Shown here piece after piece: positions 21,370 through 31,257 of a stretch of 64,000 nt of DNA. Positions within the stretch are counted from its first letter, which is position 1, and each line of letters begins with the position of its first letter. The notes beneath the pieces are model-generated. The model had not been told where the DNA came from and made no database searches. It worked only from the letters and a program-made list of their open reading frames with translations. The translations under genes and the position numbers were made by a program. Source of the DNA: Maratus speciosus (Eukaryota > Arthropoda > Arachnida > Araneae > Salticidae); NCBI GenBank assembly GCA_963932465.1, contig OZ010794.1, positions 211,805,748 to 211,869,747 of the forward strand. Reading direction: 5' to 3'.

Positions 21370-21445
21370 GAATCCGTGGCGTAATCGTTAAGGGCGATAA
21401 TCTAGAGGACGACAGCTCCCTGGTTCGAATCCCGTCTGGTTAAGT
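21370..21445 (+). repeat. tRNA-like fragment (SINE head or tRNA pseudogene)
   Basis: An A-box-like TGGCGTAATCGTTAAGG and a B-box GGTTCGAATCC are present, but the acceptor and T stems do not pair well. The downstream sequence to about 21735 is AT-rich with repeated ACGGAAA motifs. Confidence 0.4.
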
Positions 21446-21739
21446 GTTGTTTGAATTTAATTATTATTTTCTGACCGTATGTAAACGTGTCCTTGTGCGA
21501 AAAGCGATGTGTCAATTTCATAAATATGTAAGTTTCACCTTGAAAAATTATTATATTTTGCACGGAAATTTTTAAATACGGAAAAATGAACAAAACGGAA
21601 AATTTTTGTGAAAAAGCGGATTTTCTTATGGAATTTACGAACAAATTTTTCCGTTAAAGTACGGAAATAGTACTGGCGTCTCGATTGCCAGTACAATTTT
21701 CGTATTTTAATGGAAATTTTTTTACTGTGTACATTTCAG

Positions 21740-22012
21740 GAACTGAATAAAAATACATTTCGTTCATAGTAAATTCGCTGTTTGAACTTTGAATCTAGCT
21801 TGAAAATAAAGCTTTTCAATTATTTAGTTGTATGAGGCTTTCTTTATTTTTTTCATACGTTCTTTTTTCTAAAAATAGCAAATGCAAATCTGGCAGCGTT
21901 GAAAAACGTATCATCTTCATGCAATCCTCATTAAATTTGAAAATTTATTACTTTTATAGCCCTCAATTCTGAAATGACTTCAATATTTTAGAGAACAATT
22001 TATTTTTTCTTA
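21740..22012. other. AT-rich spacer, nothing recognised
   Basis: No bounded feature is seen. Confidence 0.35.
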
Positions 22013-22775
22013 TATCTTTACAAGAGGAAAGTTTTGGATTCGTGAAAATTTTTGACTTCCGGTTTCAGACGAATTTACACGTTTTAGGGGTCAGAGATCC
22101 CAAAAAACTTGATTTTACAAAATGTCTGTTTGTGAGTCTTTCTATTTGTCTGTCTGTGACACAAATGTTGTGGGCGATCTATCTCAAGAACTAATGTATG
22201 GAATTTAATAAAAAATTAAATTCAGTCCCGGAATTAATTTGGTGCTGATTAGCTTTTGGTATAAATCGCCCAATAGGTGGCAATGCCAGGCTGCATTTTT
22301 CACGATTTCCACAACAGCTCTATCTCAAGAACTAATGAACGAATTTTCATCAAATTTCAGATTAAGGTATATCTTGATAAATGTTTGTGTTAATTATGTT
22401 TTGGCGTAAATCGCCGTGCATGTGGCTCTGCTATGCTGCATTTTTCACGATTTCCGCAACAGCTCTATCTCAAGAGTTAATGCACGAATTTTAATCTAAC
22501 TTCAGATTCAATTAGACGTTGACACAAGTTGCTGCTTATGAGGTTTTTATGTTAATCGCGCAATAGGTAATGTTGCTATCCTGCATTTTGCAGGATTTAC
22601 GCGATTTTAGCGATAGTTGTAGATCGAAAACTAATGCACGGAATTTTATATCTTTAGAATCCTCATGATGGGCATAGATTGACATTTAACTTTGGCACTG
22701 GGATATCGAATTTTGAAGAGTTAACATTTATGAGATTTAAGAAAGTTTTTGGATTGGCACATCCGACTGGTCCAT
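22013..22775 (+). repeat. Interspersed repeat with ~145-bp internal tandem units, copy 2
   Basis: Same order as 15848-16660: TATCTTTACAAGAGGAAAGT, GTGAAAATTTTTGACTTCCGG, a TCTGTCTGTG tract, then CTCTATCTCAAGAACTAATG-ACGAATTTTCATC units near 22180, 22322, 22467 and 22625, ending near GAAAGTTTTTGGATTGGCAC. Noncoding. Confidence 0.75.
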
Positions 22776-23129
22776 TATGTTTTATTGATACGTAGAACGA
22801 AATATAGATTTTTAAGAGGAAATTTTGAATAATAAATCTCCTCATTACTTTACGCATTGAATATTATTTAATATTTCTATAAAAAGTAGTATTGTAAAAC
22901 ATCATACGCAAAAATAATGTTTATACTTATTATTTTTATGAAAAAAATTTATAGATTATTTATTTAAACTTCAAGATGAAAAATTATTTCACGAAAAGTA
23001 TTTTTCCATTAAATTGCTACGTTATTGCTGTTTTAATGCTGTTAAAAAACTGAGCATAATAAACATGTTAATAAGAATGTTTTTCCCCAAAAATCATTCA
23101 AAACTAAATACAAATTTATAATAATTAAC
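22776..23129. other. AT-rich spacer, nothing recognised
   Basis: No gene, RNA or bounded repeat is supported. Confidence 0.35.
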
Positions 23130-23131
23130 TA

Positions 23132-23498
23132 GAGCAAAAATGTATGCCAGCCACACCCTTGGTCCGTTTTTTTAAATAACACTTTTTTCAAGGAAATATT
23201 TTCGTTCTAGATTTTTTCTCACAAAATTCGCAGAAACCTACCAGCAAGTTAATATTTATAGCAATTGCTGTAAAAATTCGATTCAGTTCTCAAACTACCA
23301 GTATTTTTGTAAATAAATTTCGAGCAAGGGTTTTACAAAAATTAAAATAAAAAAGAACTTGTTGGTAGATTTCTACGAATTTTGTGAGAAAAAAAATCAA
23401 GACCGAAAATTTTTGTTTGAAAAAAAAAGTGGTAGTAAAAACAAACGGACCCGCTGCATCTGTATATATTTGGGTCTGGCTGGTAGATATTTTTGCTC
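23132..23498. mobile_element. Inverted-repeat element with TA flanks, ~150-bp arms
   Basis: Starts GAGCAAAAATGTATGCCAGC and ends GGTAGATATTTTTGCTC, with TA on both sides (23130-23131, 23499-23500). The arms continue through GGTCCGTTTTT and CACAAAATTCG..CTACCA with indels. A TA target is compatible with Tc1/mariner-type MITEs. The 75- and 60-aa frames inside are incidental. Confidence 0.65.
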
Positions 23499-23522
23499 TA
23501 GAAGACTATTATTCAATACATG

Positions 23523-23670
23523 CAGGGATGAGATTTGCGCGTTTTTCCACACCAACATATTCTTAGAGAAAATGTTGTTCTATTAAATCGCAAAAATGCT
23601 CCGATTAAATCAAATATCATTTTTTTCTAACAAAATACTGGTGTGCAAAAAAGCGGAAATCTCATCTCTG
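23523..23670. mobile_element. hAT-like MITE, GGGATGAGAT family
   Basis: Starts CAGGGATGAGATTTGCGCG and ends GGAAATCTCATCTCTG. It is 148 bp and uninterrupted, and so gives the empty-site reference (GTTCTATTAAATCGC) for the TTAA insertion in the sister copy at 63030-63246. Confidence 0.8.
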
Positions 23671-23715
23671 TACATAGCAGCCAAAGTTTACAGTTTTTTC
23701 TATTATTATTTTTGA

Positions 23716-23722
23716 ACACACA

Positions 23723-23765
<43 letters not shown>
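23716..23765 (+). repeat. (CA)n followed by a long A run
   Basis: A CA dinucleotide tract of about ten units runs directly into about 30 A. Confidence 0.9.
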
Positions 23766-23768
<3 letters not shown>

Positions 23769-23916
23769 AATAACTTCTTTAATCGCTGAAAATTTAGAAT
23801 TAAATAAGTTAATAAAAAAATAGTGATAGGAAGAAGGCTTAAAACTTAGCATAACATATGCGTAAATAATATAGAATACCAAAATTGAAAGCATTCAGCA
23901 AAATTATTAAAATACT

Positions 23917-23919
<3 letters not shown>

Positions 23920-23950
<31 letters not shown>

Positions 23951-23951
23951 A

Positions 23952-23983
<32 letters not shown>
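23920..23983. repeat. T29-GCATGT-A29 palindrome
   Basis: A run of about 29 T is followed by GCATGT and about 29 A, forming a near-perfect hairpin or cruciform. Exact lengths depend on assembly accuracy in homopolymers. Confidence 0.85.
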
Positions 23984-23988
<5 letters not shown>

Positions 23989-24490
23989 TTCTAGAAATCC
24001 TTAAAAAATCATTATGTTAAAACGAAATTCTAGCTTGAAGATAAATATTTTCAATTAAATTCACCCGTGGTTTAACCGCTTTTTTAATTTAATATTTTCT
24101 CAAATTCTTTCTGTTAAAAACATAAAATAATATCACGCAACGCTGAAGGTAGACTGTCGTTATGGATAGTCCATTACATTTATGTCCGTTTTTACATGTT
24201 TTCCTTATTTTATATTTTTTAGTTAAATATTTCAGACAGAATGTTTTAATGATTTTCACAGAAATTTAGTAGGGTATTTAGATTTTTAATGAAACTTTTA
24301 ATAAGGAATATTCTTTTTATTTACACATTGAGTATCTTTTATGTGTATTTTTATATTCGTATATAAAATAATATTGAATATATCATATGTCATTTTTTTT
24401 AAATATTGTTTATACCATGGAACTATTAATAAAGAGGAACGGACATATCCTTAAAATAGTGAAGCTTCAACTGTAACCGCTATTGCAGCG
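23984..24490. other. AT-rich spacer
   Basis: No bounded feature except CATGGAACTATTAATAAAGAGG (24418-24439), which recurs at 29138 and suggests an older shared repeat. Confidence 0.4.
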
Positions 24491-24890
24491 GTTGTTTACC
24501 ACCGGTGGAAACTTCCACCAGTAAGTTTATACAGAAATTTCCTACTTCCTTAAACGCCTTACTATTGCACAATTTCAGTCATAAATATTGGTAGAAACAG
24601 ATTTTTATTTTTACTGGTAGACGTTTTCTTTGACAGTAGTCACGCCCTGCGTTTCCGCCATATTGTGTCAACCAGGGAAACAAACTGACAGTCTTACAAT
24701 ACAAACTGACACCAGTAAGAACAAATGGAAATTTTGGCACGGTTGTGAGAAAAACATTTCATGAATAAGACGCTTAAATAAGACAAAATTTTCTATTCAA
24801 TTTTACTGGTGCGACGTTTGTGCCGGCGGTAATCAGAAACTGAAGATACGATTTTAAAAAAATACAGCCGCCATATTGTGACCACCTCCT
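24490..24890. repeat. CACCAGTAA-type palindromic repeat, sister of the window's right edge
   Basis: The reverse complement of about 24640-24890 aligns with 63735-64000: GTCACAA-ATGGCGGCT, GATTACCGCCG, CACCAGTAAAA-TGAATAGAAA, TACTGGTGTCAGTTTGT, and GTAAGAC-GTCA. Exact ends were not resolved. Confidence 0.6.
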
Positions 24891-24967
24891 CAGTTATTTC
24901 ACTCGCAACTGGAAAACAGTACAGTATATGTCTCCTCCTCTTTACTCATAACTCCATTGTTTATACA

Positions 24968-25190
24968 CAGACTTGCAAACTTACCGATAATTTCCGTAAA
25001 ACTATACTCATAAATACTATGGTAAATAAATACGTTTCGAACCAAAAACAATTAATCCTAAAATGTGTATTGTTTCTTCGTGTTCCTTATTTTAATTTTT
25101 ATTACACATTTTCCCGGTGTAAAAATCGCTTATTTGACCTAGGTCACGCTGAAACAATTTTACGGAAATTATCGGTAAGTTGGCGGCTAT
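24968..25190. mobile_element. Palindromic MITE, ACTTACCGATAATTTCC family
   Basis: Starts CAGACTTGCAAACTTACCG and ends CGGTAAGTTGGCGGCTATG, with about 30-bp complementary arms around GATAATTTCCGTAAAA. A second copy forms layer 2 of the nest at 26387-27723. The 112-aa frame across it is incidental. Confidence 0.7.
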
Positions 25191-25193
25191 GTA

Positions 25194-26265
25194 CAGTCTT
25201 GGAAAAAAAAAAGTAAACACCCCCTACTAACTCCTCAACAAATTATCGTAGAAGAAAGTTACTGGTACCGAACGATTGGAAATAAAGTTTACTTTTAAAT
25301 GATGTATATAAAATTTGCTTAGGGGGCCATCTACATATTAAAACGAACCATAACTTTGTTTTTTTTCAATAGCAGTACCCAATTCTGACAGCATAAATGA
25401 ACTCTACATCCTTCAATTAGCCTAAAAACGAATTTTTATGCAATTCGTACCATAAGTTTCCGAGAAATTAATTATTTTAAAACGAGCGTATTTTAAGGGC
25501 TGTATCCAAATTGAAGTTCCGTACTGGATTGTTAACCGAGAGAGCCCCTTCCTTGATCAAGGCACCTTAAACGCCACTCAAGGAGTCAATGAAGCGTGTT
25601 AGATTACAGTACAGCAGAATACATTTCAAAATGTCTACTCACTTCCATCATAGACGGCCCCTTAAACCGTCATTTTGCCGTTTTTTAAGCATAATTTAAA
25701 AACTACTTGGAAGAAAAATGTGAAATTTTTGAATTTCCATAAAGCGGGACCTAATAAATCTAAATCCATCAAAAAAATTGTAGGTTGCAACTCATAATTT
25801 TTTCGAATATTAATTTAATAATTCATAATTCATATCATAAAATTATAAAAATTGCAAATTCAGCTTATTTATGTTTGGGTATATTAGTATTATTACTACA
25901 AAAAAATTAGCACATTAGGAGCATAATTTCGGGAGATATAAATAAAAATATGAAAATGTAATTTAACATTAGAAGCACTCAATTTTGAATGCTTATAATT
26001 CAAAAACTTATCATTCAAATGACTTGAAATTTGGTGTCTAGGCATAGTTTGAACCGAAGATTTGAAATATCTCGTTAAAATTGGGTATTGCTATTGAAAA
26101 AATGAAGTTTGGATTCGTTTTAATATGTAGATGACCCCTAAGAAAATTTTATATACATCATTTAAAAGTAGACTTTATTTCCAATCGTTCGGTACCAGTA
26201 ACTTTCTTCTACGATGATTTGTTGAGGAGTTAGTAGGGGGTGTTTACTTTTTTTTTCCACGACTG
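25194..26265. mobile_element. Mariner/Tc1-like nonautonomous element with ~165-bp TIRs
   Basis: Starts CAGTCTTGGAAAAAAAAAAG after TA (25192-25193) and ends TTTTTTTTTCCACGACTG before TA (26266-26267). The arms are complementary for about 165 bp (GTAAACACCCCCTACTAACT, ACTGGTACCGAACGATTGG, ATCTACATATTAAAACGAA). The 1,072-bp element has no transposase frame. TA target and CAGT start fit the mariner/Tc1 superfamily. Confidence 0.85.
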
Positions 26266-26476
26266 TAAAAAGTTGTCAAGTCTCCGGGTTTTGGATACCA
26301 GTATTTTAATAGAGAAAATGTTGTTATTTTTAATTGTAAAATTTGGACAACTTAAAAGAACAACATTTTCTTTCAGAAAATTGTGGCATACTTGCAAATT
26401 TACCGATAATTTCAGTAAAACTGTACGGATATCTCCTGTAGGAAAAAATTACGTTTCCGACCAGAAGAGCATTTAT

Positions 26477-27596
26477 TTAACACTAGAACGTCCAGCCGGT
26501 GTCCATTTGACAACGATCAAATGACAAATTGTCGATTCTAACCGGAATTGTTTTCGTAAATTAATTAAATTCTAACTGAAGAACAGGTGCTGAACAGGTG
26601 CTGAACAGGTGAGCAGCATTGAGGGGTTTCATAGCTTATAACAGCTTAAGGGGTCTCAGGACTCTTAAAATTGGAAAAAATGAAAAAAATAGACCATTTT
26701 CAACATTTAATATCTTAAAATGTATTTGATTTTAAGACACAGTTTTAATTGGAATAAAATATATAAGTATGTTCTTTCATTTCATGTATTAAAAAAATTG
26801 TAAGATGCAGAATTAGCGTTTACAGGGGGCTCCAAACTGTTAGACATTTGAAGAGCAAAAAATCGGCATAACAGATTACGTGCACGATTACAAAATAAGT
26901 ATTGCAACCAGAATGAAAATTTTGGTGCCTACTTATACTTCAGATTATAATAATTACCCTGAACCTAAATAAATTTGTATTTAAAACTTTTTTATAATTT
27001 TAATACAAAGTTGTATTTAGCTAATGCAAAATTTAGAAAATGTCAACAGTATAATCGCCTAAGAAAATATTGTTTTGAACAATAAAAAGGAAATTTTAGG
27101 TTCAGTTTATACAGACTAACATGAAACATACGTTTTGAAAATTTCATGAATAAATATGCATAAGTTTTTGAGATATCGTGCGCGAAGTGCCCAAAAACGT
27201 CATTTGGAGAAAAATGGCTTCAAAGTTTCCGAAACGAAGCTTCAGCTATTGAACATGTATAAATGTAAAAGCCATAACTTCAGTTCTAATAGGAATTTCA
27301 AGGAAACAATTATATCAAAATGTTCAGAAAAGATAGGAGTTTAACATCTAAAAAAATTAAAATTTCGAAAATTTTAAAACTTTAAGAGTCCTGAGACCCC
27401 TTAACACCCAGAATAGGAATTGAACTATCTTATGTTTTGTGGGCCATCGGGAAAAATTTAATTGTAGTTTAGAACTACTTGAGATGTAATTGAAGAAAAC
27501 TCTGTTGAATAAATAAGTGAAATAGTTTTAGAAAAAAATTGTTGTGTTAAATGTTTTTTACTAAGATTAGGTGAAATTTCCGGACGTTCTAGTTAA
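26477..27596. mobile_element. Nest layer 3: TTAA MITE, CACTAGAACG subfamily
   Basis: Starts TTAACACTAGAACGTCCAGC and ends CCGGACGTTCTAGTTAA (2 bp lost next to the right TTAA). It is sister to 12270-12475 but expanded by the layer-4 insertion. A short (GAACAGGTGCT)n tandem lies at 26581-26612. Confidence 0.75.
26646..27404. mobile_element. Nest layer 4: 759-bp TTAA element with perfect 24-bp TIR
   Basis: Starts TTAAGGGGTCTCAGGACTCT and ends AGAGTCCTGAGACCCCTTAA; the inverted repeat is perfect for 24 bp. It is the complete version of the reverse copy at 12736-13462. No transposase is seen; the 62-aa frame at 27156 is unrecognised. Confidence 0.85.
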
Positions 27597-27765
27597 AAAC
27601 CTATCCATAATCTTGTATCGTTGTGTTCCTTATATAACTCAATTTATTAAACATTTTTTCCTGTATCAAAATTAGTTATTTGACCTAGGCTGCACTGAAA
27701 TTATCGGTAAGTTAGCAGGTATGACAGTGGTGTGCAAAAAGCCGGAGACTTGGCAACTGTGCATG

Positions 27766-28049
27766 TACAGCCAGTGTTAAAATAAACGAGACACATGCTT
27801 AGACACATGCACTTTATTCGCAGTCTTTTACCATAACAATCAATCTAGAGGTGTCATTAGACTCAGAATATCGTTTCTTTAAGATTATAAATTAAATTTT
27901 TCGAATTGGTGTTGTCTACTTATTTACAATTGCATCAACTTTGTTTTTTTGAATTGATAACGTTACTTTTGACTCTCTATTAGAGTTCTTATGATCAAGT
28001 TACGCCGAATAAATGCAGTATCCATGACTAGAATCGAGCCTAAATTTTT
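27766..28049. other. Spacer, nothing bounded
   Basis: A short ACACATGC duplication occurs near 27790. Nothing else is supported. Confidence 0.35.
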
Positions 28050-28385
28050 TTATTTCGAATTGTATGTAGAGAGACGACGTCCATATCGAGACCCCAGTTG
28101 TCGCTGGTCCCCGGGCAGCCGCCCTGTTTGTCTGATAGTCGCATGGCCCTGATATCCAGCCGAGGAGTCGAAACCAGAATCTCCAGCTTCAATTGCCAGT
28201 GCTCTCCAGATCGAGCTATTTGGTCTAACAACCGGCTGACATAGTTCACTCAGATGGTAGTTTAATAGGACGGGAATTGACAATTTAATCCAGTATTTAC
28301 GTGTTCGACTCACGGTCTGAAACCATTTTCACTCCCTTTAAAGCATATCAATCTTTTATCATATCTTTATCAATCAATGTATTTC
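28050..28385 (-). mobile_element. tRNA-derived SINE-like repeat, copy 1
   Basis: On the minus strand an A-box-like ATAGCTCGATCTGGAGAGC is followed at tRNA spacing by a B-box-like TGGTTTCGACTCC. The body then runs through CAGCGACAACTGGGG to a TTCGAAATAAAAAAA end. The 69- and 87-aa frames are incidental. The block from 28137 to 28385 recurs directly downstream. Confidence 0.65.
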
Positions 28386-28845
28386 CAGTCGCATGGCCCT
28401 GATATCCAGCCGAGGAGTCGAAACCAGAATCTCTAGCTTCAATTGCCAGTGCTCTCCAGATCGAGCTATTTGGTCTGACAACCAGCTGACACAGTTCACT
28501 CAGATGATAGTTTAATAAGACGAGAATTGACAATTTAATCCAGTATTTCCGTGTTCCAGTCACGGTCTGAAACCATTTTCACTCAGTTTAACCCCTTGGG
28601 GACGAGCGGCACGAATACGTGCCGCATGAAGCGCTCAGAATCCTTGTTTTTTCTCACCAGTAAAATTTTACTGTAAAATTTGCCTTATTTAATCAGCGCA
28701 TTTTTTCGATTCCAGAACACACAAATTTCTGCTTTTAAAAAATGGTGACAAAAGATTAAAATTTTCGTAAAAGGCTCCCGCCTCGAAGGGGTTAAAACAT
28801 ATCAATCTTTTATCATATCTTTACCAATCAATATAATTGAGCTTA
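28386..28845 (-). mobile_element. tRNA-derived SINE-like repeat, copy 2, split by a TTAA MITE
   Basis: Direct duplicate of 28137-28385, nearly identical (for example CAATTGCCAGTGCTCTCCAG and CGAGCTATTTGGTCT). At the TTAA that is intact in copy 1 (28338-28341), this copy carries the MITE 28588-28795 and then resumes with the same ACATATCAATCTTTTATC. Confidence 0.75.
28588..28795. mobile_element. TTAA MITE with direct paralogous empty site
   Basis: Starts TTAACCCCTTGGGGACGAGC and ends CCCGCCTCGAAGGGGTTAA. It interrupts copy 2 of the SINE-like repeat exactly at TTAA; copy 1 shows the empty site ~250 bp upstream. It contains the subterminal palindrome GCGGCACGAATACGTGCCGC and CACCAGTAAAATTTTACTG. 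Confidence 0.92.
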
Positions 28846-29264
28846 AAATAATATAGTTTATAAATTTTTTAAATCATCGTGGACTTAAAGTTTGAGAATG
28901 TTAGTATATAATTCACTATGTGTGACAAACTTTATTTTAGATCGTCCCAAAAAACATCCGATTTAAAAGTGTTGTTTTTTGTGAGATATGTTCAATACGA
29001 CTTCAATATATTCTAGGCATTTTTTCACTCAAACGCATAATTTTAATTATGAATATATTCCCGTTTAAAAAATATCTATAAATATTTACATAAACAAAGT
29101 GGGAGTCGCCAAATCATGGATGTGTAAATTTAAAGCATGGAACTATTAATAAAGAGGAACTGACATATTCTTAGAATAGCGATGTTTCAATTGTAACTGT
29201 TTTGTAACGGTTGATAACCGCTGGGCAATCTGCCACCAGTAAAATTAAACAGGACTCCACCTTT
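28846..29264. other. AT-rich spacer
   Basis: Contains CATGGAACTATTAATAAAGA shared with 24418. No other bounded feature. Confidence 0.35.
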
Positions 29265-29660
29265 AATAGAACGTAATCACCATGGGAACTCGGAAGCATT
29301 ACATATAATGGGATATCCTTGAATTAATTACGTATGATAGGATTTAATAGAATAATTACCATGGCAAACTAGAATAATTACCTATCATGGGATGTCATTG
29401 AATGAATTACGTATGATAGGATTTAAAAGAATGAAGAAAACTTTTATTAATATCTTTTTAAGTTTAGATTCGATTTTTATAAAATTTGAAATGACTAGAC
29501 AAAATTCTGTAACGATTATATATATTAAATTTCAAACCATTTGGTTGGGTTATTTTTGCGCTGTTATATGCGGACACACCGTTGGACAGACAGATAGACG
29601 GACGGACCAGATGCCGACTATAGGTGCTACGTATCTATATAATTACGAACGCACTTAAAA
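29265..29660 (+). repeat. Interspersed repeat, GCGCTGTTATATGCGGAC family, uninterrupted copy
   Basis: Runs from AGAACGTAATCACCATGGGA, with internal near-repeats of TTACGTATGATAGGATTTAA, through TTTTTGCGCTGTTATATGCG and a (GACAGACAGA)n-like tract, to AATTACGAACGCAC. It serves as the empty-site reference for insertions at 17681 and 30931. The 88-aa frame is incidental. Confidence 0.75.
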
Positions 29661-29776
29661 ATGCAAGAAAAGTAAAATGAAGAAATAATAAACTTGAATA
29701 CTCCATGTAAATCCAACCAGAGAGAAATTTTCAGTTGAAAAAAAAATCAATTTGCCTTTTTCAAAACAGCTTTAGT

Positions 29777-29997
29777 TTAACACCTTGAGGGGCGGTGGTA
29801 TTTCTATGAAACCACTTAATTTTAATTCCCAAATGCTACATTGGCACCAGAATTTTGGTAAAAAAAAAATTTCGGTTTATTATGTATGCGAAATATAGCT
29901 TTTTCTTATTTCCAAATAAATTTGTTTTCAAATTCAGGTGTCAATAATTAATTTCAACACTTTAGCAATGAAATTGCTTTGCCCCTGAAAGGGTTAA
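29777..29997. mobile_element. TTAA MITE, GGTGGTATT subfamily
   Basis: Starts TTAACACCTTGAGGGGCGGT and ends TTGCCCCTGAAAGGGTTAA. It is close to 4406-4624 (CCCAAATGCTAC, GGCACCAGAATTTT, CAGGTGTCAATAATTAA). Confidence 0.85.
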
Positions 29998-30672
29998 AGC
30001 ACAGAGAAAAGTTACGGCAAAATTTATTACAATGAAAATAATTCTCTGATAGCAACTTATGATTTATAAAAATTAATCTGTTTTCCAAAGATTCATCGGC
30101 ATTCATCTCTTTAAATTGAATGATTTTTAATGACATTATGAATAATTATTTTAATGAATAGCTTTAAATTTCATAGGAAAAAAAAACATAATTAGTGCTT
30201 CTTTTATTTTAAGCTGAGGCTTTGATTGTCTCACTGTAAAAAAAAAGTAAGATAAATGATCGTCTTCTTTCTAATTTAATTGTTAAGTTAAAAACACAAA
30301 ATTTTATTCGATACTAATTACAGACATTTTTTGAGTAAAACATTAAAATTGTAATGTGCCATGGAAACCAAGGAAAAACAATAAAGTTATTAATTATCAT
30401 TTTTGTATTTCACATTGTTTATAATTGGGTACTCTGGTCGTGTAGTCGAAATAATGTAAAAATATTCAAATTTATTTTTATAAAATTTGTAGATATATAT
30501 TAGATTAATCACAGAGCTGTTTCAAAATTAGCAATTTTGCAGCTTTAAAACTGGGAAAATTTTAATTAGAAGCATGTACCAGTTTATATATAATTAAGAA
30601 AATATTTAATAAAAAATTTTCTAATATAATAACGGAAATACTTCTCACGATTATACTATATATAAAATTCCA
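29998..30672. other. AT-rich spacer
   Basis: No gene, RNA or bounded repeat is supported. Confidence 0.35.
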
Positions 30673-30881
30673 TTAACGCTAGAAAAACCGAGAATTTTTC
30701 GCAAATTTTAGAAAAACATTTCACACCAGAATTTTTATTTCAAATTATTAATTTATCCATTTAACTAGTTTTATTCTTTTCATCTTTTTAACTAGTTTTA
30801 TAAAAAAAAATTCTGTTTCGAATCGAGATATATTCATTCGGTAACAGACAAAATGACTGCTCTCGGGCTTTCTAGTGTTAA
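30673..30881. mobile_element. TTAA MITE, CGCTAGAAAAACC subfamily
   Basis: Starts TTAACGCTAGAAAAACCGAG and ends CTCGGGCTTTCTAGTGTTAA. The sister copy is at 57239-57450 (same ACCAGAATTTTTATT and TTTAACTAGTTTTAT blocks). Confidence 0.85.
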
Positions 30882-30889
30882 TACGGATA

Positions 30890-31255
30890 TAATATGAATC
30901 CATCTTATATAGGACGTAATCATCATTGAATTAACCTTCCGTCTACCAGACGGGTCCATTGGACCCGACATGTACATTCAAAATATTTATTCAAACCAGA
31001 AATTTCTTCAAAACAAACTAAATGTATAAATCAGACAATAATAAGTTAAATAAACAAATTAAATAGTTTTAAGTAAAAATTCTGGTGTAGAATGTTTTTA
31101 TAAAACTTCAGTAAAATTTCCGGTAGTTCTAGGGTTAATCACGTATGATAGGATATAATATACTAAAAAAACTTTTATTAATATCTTCTTGAGTTTTGAT
31201 TCGATTTTTATAAAATTTGAAATGACTCGACAAAATTCTGCAACGATTATATATA
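30890..31255 (+). repeat. Partial copy of the 29265-29660 repeat, split by a TTAA MITE
   Basis: Reads ATATAGGACGTAATCATCAT, is interrupted at 30931-31137, resumes ACGTATGATAGGAT and runs to AATTCTGCAACGATTATATA. There it is joined at a (TA)n tract to the repeat at 31258. Confidence 0.7.
30931..31137. mobile_element. TTAA MITE with paralogous empty site
   Basis: Starts TTAACCTTCCGTCTACCAGA and ends CCGGTAGTTCTAGGGTTAA. The host reads ATTGAATTAA | TTAATCACGTATGATAGG here and CTTGAATTAATTACGTATGA uninterrupted at 29318. The subterminal GACGGGTCCATTGGACCCG is a palindrome. Confidence 0.88.
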
Positions 31256-31257
31256 TA

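Larger units (their letters stand above)
26387..27723. mobile_element. Nest layer 2: ACTTACCGATAATTTC MITE
   Basis: Starts CATACTTGCAAATTTACCGA and ends TCGGTAAGTTAGCAGGTATG, sister of 24968-25190. It is split by the layer-3 TTAA element. Confidence 0.75.
26272..27757. mobile_element. Four-layer nested transposon, outer layer (GTTGCCAAGTCTCCGG element)
   Basis: Outer termini GTTGTCAAGTCTCCGG and CCGGAGACTTGGCAAC are those of the inner part of 7913-8150. That copy is continuous (ACAGCATTTTCTCTAAAAGA then ACAGTGGTGTG), whereas here ~1.34 kb intervenes at the same place. Confidence 0.75.

Noticed and set aside
21370..21445. Functional tRNA gene
   Set aside because: Boxes A and B are recognisable, but the acceptor and T stems do not pair, so a SINE or pseudogene origin is more likely.
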